A DNA stretch of 7,578 nucleotides, from the NCBI GenBank assembly GCA_031274855.1, contig JAISPO010000126.1, positions 1 to 7,578 of the forward strand, read 5' to 3'. Made by a program: the position numbers and the translations under genes. Numbering within the stretch: the first letter of the stretch is position 1; every line of letters starts with the position of its first letter. The DNA is from Zoogloeaceae bacterium. Its GTDB lineage: Bacteria; Pseudomonadota; Gammaproteobacteria; Burkholderiales; Rhodocyclaceae. The notes beneath the pieces were generated by a model. That model made no database searches. It worked only from the letters and a program-made list of their open reading frames with translations, and was not told the origin of the DNA. Positions 1 to 3,637 of the stretch are shown here, piece after piece.

Positions 1-222
1 AAAGGCATACAACCCGCCCATGCTGCGAAGTTAAGCCGCATTCTCGACGTGCTGAACGCCGCGAAGAACCCGGAAGGCGTCAACATTCCTTCCTTCCGCC
101 TGCATCCCCTCAAAGGTGAATTGAAGGGTCATTGGTCGGTTTGGGTGAATGGTAATTGGCGCGTTACGTTCGTGTTTGTCGGCGTCAATGTTGAGTTGGT
201 CGATTATCAGGACTACCACTGA
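1..222 (+). CDS. higB: HigB-like toxin of the RelE superfamily (5' end outside window)
   Basis: This is the C-terminal 73 codons of a RelE/HigB-type mRNA interferase; the start lies before the window. The family cleaves mRNA in the ribosomal A site and is neutralised by the HigA antitoxin encoded just downstream. Visible family signatures are LHPLKGELKGHWSVWVNGNW at about residues 36-55, then RVTF and the terminal DYQDYH. The His and Lys of HPLKG, the Arg after NGNW and the Asp-Tyr near the C-terminus are the positions expected to form the RNA-cleaving surface in this family. The frame is open from base 1 to a TGA at 220-222. The higA start follows after 12 bases, giving the toxin-first order typical of higBA. 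The visible part has no frameshift or missing motif, so I expect an intact toxin, but the N-terminal helix cannot be checked. Confidence 0.9.
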   Translation, partial: KGIQPAHAAKLSRILDVLNAAKNPEGVNIPSFRLHPLKGELKGHWSVWVNGNWRVTFVFVGVNVELVDYQDYH

Positions 223-234
223 AAGGATCGCATC

Positions 235-531
235 GTGACTATAAAAAAACCTACTCACCCCGGCGAAGTGTTGCGCGAGGATGTCATCGCAGAGCTGGGC
301 TTGACCGTAAAGGAAGCGGCTGAGCGGTTGGGTATGTCCCGGACAGCCCTGTCCCGCGTTTTGAATTGCCGGGCAGCGCTAAGCCCCGATCTGGCCTTGC
401 GGCTGGAACAGGCTGGCGTTAGTACTGCCGATATGTGGCTTACCTTGCAGCTTAATTACGATCTGGCGCAGGCTCGCCAGTACCCGCAGCCCGTAGTCCG
501 CGCCTTCGGCCCGGCTGTTGCCTACGCATGA
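235..531 (+). CDS. higA: HigA-type antitoxin, XRE-family helix-turn-helix protein
   Basis: This 98-residue protein is the antitoxin partner of the upstream HigB fragment. HigA proteins bind and inhibit the toxin and repress their own operon through an XRE/Cro-type helix-turn-helix. The N-terminal HPGEVLREDV motif (residues 8-17) is characteristic of the HigA/VapI group. The DNA-binding domain spans about residues 24-55, with LTVKEAAERLGMSRTALSRV as its helix-turn-helix core. The tail (NYDLAQARQ, about 74-82) also matches the family. The start is a GTG preceded by AAGGA at 223-227 with a 7-base spacer; there is no better ATG nearby, and the HPGEVL motif needs this start. The 12-base gap after higB indicates one transcript with translational coupling. 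Length is normal for the family. Confidence 0.93.
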   Translation: MTIKKPTHPGEVLREDVIAELGLTVKEAAERLGMSRTALSRVLNCRAALSPDLALRLEQAGVSTADMWLTLQLNYDLAQARQYPQPVVRAFGPAVAYA

Positions 532-574
532 GCAAGGCGCGTTAGGGGATAGAAACCCCATCGTCATTCCAACT

Positions 575-650
575 CATCATTCCCGCGCTCAACCCCCGTC
601 ATTCCCGCGCCCCATCCCCGTCATTCCCGCGTGTTTTTGGCGGGAATCCA
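575..650 (+). repeat. 22-base tandem arms ending in an ATTCCCGC/GCGGGAAT hairpin
   Basis: Three copies of C(A/G)TCATTCCCGCG begin at 575, 597 and 619, exactly 22 bases apart, with a shorter relative (CGTCATTCC) at 562. Only the last copy has the matching downstream arm: ATTCCCGC at 623-630 pairs perfectly with GCGGGAAT at 640-647 around a 9-base loop. The ATTCCC...GGGAAT core resembles small palindromic repeats such as Neisseria dRS3, but the assignment to any named family is inference. The element lies between higA and brnT, and no gene is credible here. It may also serve as a weak transcription stop after higA, although there is no proper U-tract on this strand. Confidence 0.75.
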
Positions 651-661
651 GCGGCTTTCAT

Positions 662-689
662 GTTGGGGTTCGCTTCGCTCACCACCAAC
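662..689 (+). repeat. GTTGG...CCAAC palindromic intergenic repeat
   Basis: GTTGGGGT at 662-669 pairs with ACC-A-CCAAC at 681-689 (eight pairs, one bulged A). The loop, TCGCTTCGCTC, is 11 bases and also occurs unchanged at 1508-1518 in the repeat after brnA. Similar GTTGGG...GAGCGAAGCGA elements are, to my knowledge, scattered through proteobacterial intergenic regions. The stem is short, and function is unknown. Confidence 0.5.
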
Positions 690-696
690 CTACGAA

Positions 697-745
697 ACAG
701 GTTTCAGGATTCAGCAAAATCTGAACCCTGTACCCTGAAACCTGT
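697..745 (+). repeat. Perfect 12-base inverted repeat
   Basis: ACAGGTTTCAGG at 697-708 is the exact reverse complement of CCTGAAACCTGT at 734-745. Just inside the outer arms, GGATTCAG and CTGAACCC extend the symmetry with one mismatch. The right half also contains a near direct repeat (CTGAACCCTGTA then CTGAAACCTGTC, 15 bases apart). There is no U-tract and no gene, so it looks like a mobile intergenic palindrome or its remnant rather than a terminator. Confidence 0.6.
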
Positions 746-747
746 CT

Positions 748-771
748 CGTCATTTCCGCGAAAGCGGAAAT
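748..771 (+). repeat. ATTTCCGC/GCGGAAAT hairpin with GAAA loop
   Basis: CGTC is followed by ATTTCCGC (752-759), a GAAA loop (760-763) and GCGGAAAT (764-771), a perfect 8-pair stem closed by a GNRA-type tetraloop. It is a variant of the 623-647 hairpin: the fourth base of the left arm is changed from C to T, and its partner in the right arm from G to A, so pairing is kept. It lies about 70 bases upstream of the brnT promoter. From 772 to 842 I see no further structure. Confidence 0.65.
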
Positions 772-842
772 CCAAGGTTTTCGTTTTATTCCAGAAGCAT
801 CGCGTGCAGGGGACAGTAACCCTCTCATACGAGAATGGGGTG

Positions 843-871
843 TTGCATGTGCATCCTTTTGTGCATACAAT
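843..871 (+). promoter_or_regulatory. Predicted sigma70 promoter of brnTA, with possible operator repeats
   Basis: TTGCAT at 843-848 and TACAAT at 866-871 are separated by an ideal 17 bases. Transcription would begin near 878-879, right at the ATG chosen for brnT. TGTGCAT occurs twice inside the promoter, at 848-854 and 860-866, 12 bases apart. Such direct repeats are plausible binding sites for the ribbon-helix-helix antitoxin BrnA, which is known to autorepress in characterised brnTA loci; the operator assignment here is inference. Confidence 0.6.
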
Positions 872-878
872 GAAAAAC

Positions 879-1154
879 ATGCAGATCGAATTCGATCCAG
901 ATAAAGCCGCGCTGAACCCAATAAACCACGATGGCGTGACGTTTGAGGAAGCAACGCCAGTGCTACTTGATCCGTATGCGCTGACCCGCGAAGACGACGG
1001 TGCGGACGGCGAGTGTCGGTGGATAACGCTAGGCATGGGTGGCGCGAATCGAATTCTGATCGTGGTATGGACGCTGCGCGGCGATAATCCGCGCCTGATT
1101 TCAGCCTGGAAGGCCAACAAGATTCAACGGAGGCGCTATGAGCAACAATTCTGA
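879..1154 (+). CDS. brnT: BrnT-family ribonuclease toxin
   Basis: This 91-residue protein matches BrnT, the RelE-fold ribonuclease toxin of the type II BrnTA module, which arrests growth by cutting RNA and is held by BrnA. It opens with MQIEFDPDKA (1-10), has GVTFEEA (19-25), a central ITLGM...ILIVVWTLRG strand region (49-68), and ends with PRLISAWKANKIQRRRYEQQ (71-90), the family's terminal I-S-x-x-K-A-N...RRYE block. An odd point is that the usual Arg of the ISAR motif is Trp here. I chose the ATG at 879 because the family normally starts M-x-I-x-F-D. The in-frame ATG at 870 would sit inside the predicted -10 box, and longer upstream readings translate the repeats. No Shine-Dalgarno sequence is visible. 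The stop overlaps the brnA start by 17 bases, so the two are co-translated. Confidence 0.85.
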   Translation: MQIEFDPDKAALNPINHDGVTFEEATPVLLDPYALTREDDGADGECRWITLGMGGANRILIVVWTLRGDNPRLISAWKANKIQRRRYEQQF

Positions 1155-1437
1155 CCCGATGTTTAAACGTTATGCCGACATGGATTTCACCAACGCCAAG
1201 CCGGTAGCCGAGGTACCAGCGCTAGCTCGCCTGCAAGCCGAACACGGCGGCAAGTCGCGCATCACTATTCGCCTTGACAATGCCACACTCGCCACATTCA
1301 AGGCGCGCGCCGAAATGACAGGCGGCAACTATCAGACGCTTATCAACGAGGCATTGATGCAGGCGGCACAGGGCGTAACTCTAGCGGACGTGGTTCGCAA
1401 TGCGATTCGTCAGGAGCTGCGCGTAATACATGCATGA
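1138..1437 (+). CDS. brnA: BrnA-type antitoxin, ribbon-helix-helix protein
   Basis: This 99-residue protein directly follows and overlaps brnT, as BrnA does. The family neutralises BrnT and represses the operon through a ribbon-helix-helix DNA-binding fold. The fold is visible at about residues 40-75: SRITIRLDNATLATFKARAE (the strand and first helix) and then GGNYQTLINEALMQAA, where YQTLINEAL is the typical BrnA signature. Residues 1-38 are polar and probably the toxin-binding arm. A tail (TLADVVRNAIRQEL, 81-94) extends beyond the core and is likely helical. The start ATG is preceded by GGAGG at 1129-1133 with a 4-base spacer, which lies inside the end of brnT. No terminator follows directly; the 1456-1532 inverted repeat may act as one. 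Confidence 0.82.
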   Translation: MSNNSDPMFKRYADMDFTNAKPVAEVPALARLQAEHGGKSRITIRLDNATLATFKARAEMTGGNYQTLINEALMQAAQGVTLADVVRNAIRQELRVIHA

Positions 1438-1455
1438 AGCAAACGATAATCCTCT

Positions 1456-1532
1456 CGTCATTCCGCGCGTAGTCGCAGGATCCATACGGCTTATGGATTC
1501 CGCGGCGTCGCTTCGCTCCGCGCGGAATGACG
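1456..1532 (+). repeat. 77-base palindromic element with perfect 14-base ends
   Basis: CGTCATTCCGCGCG at 1456-1469 is the exact reverse complement of CGCGCGGAATGACG at 1519-1532. Inside, GGATCCATA (1478-1486) pairs with TATGGATTCC (1492-1501), allowing one bulged base, so a nested two-stem structure can form. The CGTCATTCC ends relate it to the repeats at 562-650 and 748-771, and its TCGCTTCGCTC segment recurs at 670-680. It sits between brnA and the operon promoter and could stop transcription from the toxin-antitoxin module. It has no coding capacity and looks like a non-autonomous MITE- or REP-like element. Confidence 0.75.
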
Positions 1533-1559
1533 AATTTTGTAGCCGGGCCGTAAACATCC

Positions 1560-1568
1560 TGCTATAAT
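1560..1568 (+). promoter_or_regulatory. Extended -10 promoter of the rimP-nusA-infB operon
   Basis: TGC-TATAAT is a perfect extended -10 element (TG at 1560-1561, TATAAT at 1563-1568). No good -35 box sits at 16-18 bases; TTGTAG at 1537-1542 is 20 bases away. An extended -10 can work without one. Predicted transcription start is about 1575. The promoter lies 27 bases after the palindromic element and about 100 bases upstream of rimP. Confidence 0.75.
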
Positions 1569-1625
1569 CAAAAGATTAGAAAACGCCGCTCCGAGCGAGG
1601 TCTTTGGGTCCTCCGGGGGGCAAGG

Positions 1626-1651
1626 AAAATGGGCAGCATTGCCCATTTTTT
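1626..1651 (+). terminator. Intrinsic terminator in the operon leader (putative attenuator)
   Basis: AAAATGGGCA (1626-1635), loop GCAT, then TGCCCATTTT (1640-1649) forms a perfect 10-pair stem, and the T run continues to 1651. It lies downstream of the predicted operon promoter and upstream of rimP, so transcripts from that promoter must read through it. The resulting short product of about 75 nucleotides would be a leader RNA. NusA is known to autoregulate this operon in E. coli, where terminators also precede rimP, so an attenuator is the favoured reading. Alternatives are a stop for transcripts from upstream, or a separate small RNA. The 1575-1625 part folds only weakly (CGCT/AGCG at 1587-1597, GAGG/CCTC at 1597-1613) and is not a tRNA. 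Confidence 0.8.
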
Positions 1652-1666
1652 ATTTGTATCGTCTGA

Positions 1667-2116
1667 ATGGTTGATGGGATGCAACTGGTCGAATTGATTG
1701 AGCAAGCGGTAACGGGGCTGGGCTATGAACTCGTGGATTTCGAGACGAGTCCGCGTGCCCGTTTGCTGCGCGTGTTTATTGATCGCCTGCCCGAAAAGGG
1801 CAGCGTCGATATTGATGATTGTTCGGCGGTGAGCAACCATTTGAGCCGTTTGTTTACTGTCGAGAATGTGGATTACGACCGCCTCGAAGTATCGTCGCCC
1901 GGCCTTGACCGTCCACTGAAAAAGCCTGCCGATTGGCAGCGTTTCGCGGGACAGGAGGTGCAGTTCAAGTTGCGCGTGCCTATCGGCAATCAGCGCAATT
2001 TTGCCGGACGCATCGTTGGTTTGCAGGACGGGGCGGCAGTGGTGGCGGTCGAGGGCGCGGAACGCGCGTTTCCGCTGGATGGTATCGAAAAGGCCCGTCT
2101 GGTGCCGAGATTTTGA
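1667..2116 (+). CDS. rimP: Ribosome maturation factor RimP
   Basis: RimP (formerly YhbC/P15a) is a cytoplasmic factor that helps assemble the 30S subunit. This 149-residue protein shows the N-terminal alpha/beta domain with LGYELVDFE (18-26), LLRVFIDR (33-40), DCSAVSNHLSRLF (51-63) and the signature LEVSSPGLDRPLKK (73-86). It is followed by the SH3-like C-terminal domain from about 93 to the end. Length is normal for the family. The start is uncertain: neither ATG has a Shine-Dalgarno sequence, and the ATG at 1679 (MQLVELIEQ) fits the family's usual N-terminus slightly better than the one at 1667. It is the first gene of the operon; nusA follows after 23 bases, which hold the nusA ribosome binding site. 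Confidence 0.95.
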   Translation: MVDGMQLVELIEQAVTGLGYELVDFETSPRARLLRVFIDRLPEKGSVDIDDCSAVSNHLSRLFTVENVDYDRLEVSSPGLDRPLKKPADWQRFAGQEVQFKLRVPIGNQRNFAGRIVGLQDGAAVVAVEGAERAFPLDGIEKARLVPRF

Positions 2117-2139
2117 ATTGATTTGCTGGAGGACTTGGA

Positions 2140-3621
2140 ATGAGCCGCGAATTACTGTTGTTGGTGGATGCCCTGGCGAGGGAAAAGAGCATTGATAAAA
2201 ACATTGTGTTTGCAGCGCTCGAACTCGCTTTGGCTTCGGCTACCAAGAAGCGCATTCACGATGATGCGGATGTCCGCGTTGAGATTGACCACGAGACCGG
2301 CGCGTTCGAGTCTTTCCGCCGCTGGCTGGTCGTGGCCGACGAGGAGATCGAAATTCCAGAGCAGCAGATCGGTTTGACCGACGCGCAGGAGGACGACCCG
2401 GAGGTCGCGCTCGGCGATTACATCGAAGAAACTTTGGAACCGATCGACTTTGGCAGAATCGGCGCGCAGGCGGCCAAGCAGGTGATTTTGCAAAAAATCC
2501 GCGATGCCGAGCGCGAGCAGATGTTGAATGACTTTCTTGAGCGCAAGGAGTTTCTGGTCACCGGCACGATCAAGCGCATGGAGAAGGGCAACGCCATCAT
2601 CGAGGCCGGCCGCATCGAGGCGCTGTTGCCGCGCGACCAAATGGTTCCGAAGGAGAACTTGCGCCCGGGCGACCGTGTACGCGCATGGTTGAAGAAAATC
2701 GACCGCGTCGCTCGCGGCCCGCAGTTGATTTTGTCCCGCACCGCGCCGGAGTTCATCATGAAGTTGTTTGAACTCGAAGTGCCGGAAGTCGAAGACGGGC
2801 TGATTGAAATCAAGTCGGCTGCCCGCGACCCGGGCGTGCGCGCCAAGATTGCCGTCAAGTCGAACGATCAGCGTATCGACCCCATCGGCACCTGCGTGGG
2901 CATACGCGGCTCGCGCGTGACGGCCGTGACTAATGAACTGGCCGGTGAGCGCGTCGATATCGTGCTCTGGTCGCAGGATCCGGCGCAATTCGTGATCGGC
3001 GCTCTGGCGCCCGCTGAAGTCAGTTCAATCGTGGTCGATGAAGAAAAACATGCGATGGATGTCGTGGTCGACGAGACGAATCTGGCTATCGCCATTGGCC
3101 GTGGCGGCCAAAACGTGCGGCTGGCCTCGGAGTTGACCGGCTGGACGATCAATCTGATGACGGTTGAGGAATCGCAGAAGAAGCAGGAAAGCGAAACCGC
3201 GGGTATCCGTCAGACCTTCATGGAAAAACTCGATGTCGATGAGGAAGTGGCCGATATCCTGATTCAGGAAGGGTTTTCGACCCTCGAAGAAGTGGCCTAT
3301 GTGCCTCTGGCGGAAATGCTGGAAATCGAGGCTTTCGATGAAACGATGGTCAACGAGTTGCGCGAGCGCGCCCGCAATATTCTGCTGACAGAGGCGATTG
3401 TCGACGAGGAAAATCTGGAAAAAGTTGCTGATGATTTGCTGGAACTCGAAGGTATGGATAAGCCGCTGGCAGCTTCTCTGGCGAAAAACGGCGTTTGCAC
3501 GCGCGACAATCTGGCCGATCTGGCTGTTGATGAACTCATGGAAATGAGCGGTATCGACGAGGAGCGTGCCAAAGAATTGATTACCAAGGCCCGCGCTCAC
3601 TGGTTCGCGGAAGAGCAGTGA
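2140..3621 (+). CDS. nusA: Transcription termination/antitermination factor NusA
   Basis: NusA binds RNA polymerase at the exit channel, promotes pausing and hairpin-dependent termination, and joins antitermination complexes. At 493 residues it is almost exactly the length of the E. coli protein. Domains in order are the polymerase-binding N-terminal domain (about 1-125), S1 (about 137-201, EFLVTGTIKRMEKGNAI), KH1 (GIRGSR at 254-259), KH2 (AIGRGGQNVRLA at 318-329), and two acidic helix-hairpin-helix repeats AR1 (about 362-412) and AR2 (about 436-487). The acidic repeats are expected in proteobacteria, where they bind the alpha subunit CTD and relieve autoinhibition. The start ATG has GGAGGA at 2128-2133 with a 6-base spacer. 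infB begins 16 bases after the stop. It is likely to control its own operon through the leader terminator (inference from E. coli). Confidence 0.98.
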   Translation: MSRELLLLVDALAREKSIDKNIVFAALELALASATKKRIHDDADVRVEIDHETGAFESFRRWLVVADEEIEIPEQQIGLTDAQEDDPEVALGDYIEETLEPIDFGRIGAQAAKQVILQKIRDAEREQMLNDFLERKEFLVTGTIKRMEKGNAIIEAGRIEALLPRDQMVPKENLRPGDRVRAWLKKIDRVARGPQLILSRTAPEFIMKLFELEVPEVEDGLIEIKSAARDPGVRAKIAVKSNDQRIDPIGTCVGIRGSRVTAVTNELAGERVDIVLWSQDPAQFVIGALAPAEVSSIVVDEEKHAMDVVVDETNLAIAIGRGGQNVRLASELTGWTINLMTVEESQKKQESETAGIRQTFMEKLDVDEEVADILIQEGFSTLEEVAYVPLAEMLEIEAFDETMVNELRERARNILLTEAIVDEENLEKVADDLLELEGMDKPLAASLAKNGVCTRDNLADLAVDELMEMSGIDEERAKELITKARAHWFAEEQ

Positions 3622-3637
3622 TGGGGGGAGCCGCGAA

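Noticed and set aside
545..559. GGGG...CCCC hairpin after higA as a terminator.
   Set aside because: It has only four pairs and no T run, too weak to call.
562..650. The 22-base tandem repeats as a CRISPR array.
   Set aside because: The total period is 22 bases, with spacers of about 9 bases, three copies and no cas genes.
660..878. An N-terminal extension of BrnT to an ATG at 660.
   Set aside because: The extra 73 residues translate the palindromic repeats and the promoter, and BrnT proteins are about 90 residues long.
1575..1651. A tRNA gene upstream of rimP, as with metY in E. coli.
   Set aside because: There is no cloverleaf, T-loop GTTCRA motif or CCA end; only the terminator hairpin is strong.
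1629..1697. A 22-codon leader ORF starting in the terminator stem, preceded by AAGGA and overlapping the rimP start.
   Set aside because: Its ATG is buried in the hairpin, the Shine-Dalgarno spacing is only 2 bases, and the peptide has no regulatory codon run. It could matter only if the leader is translated.
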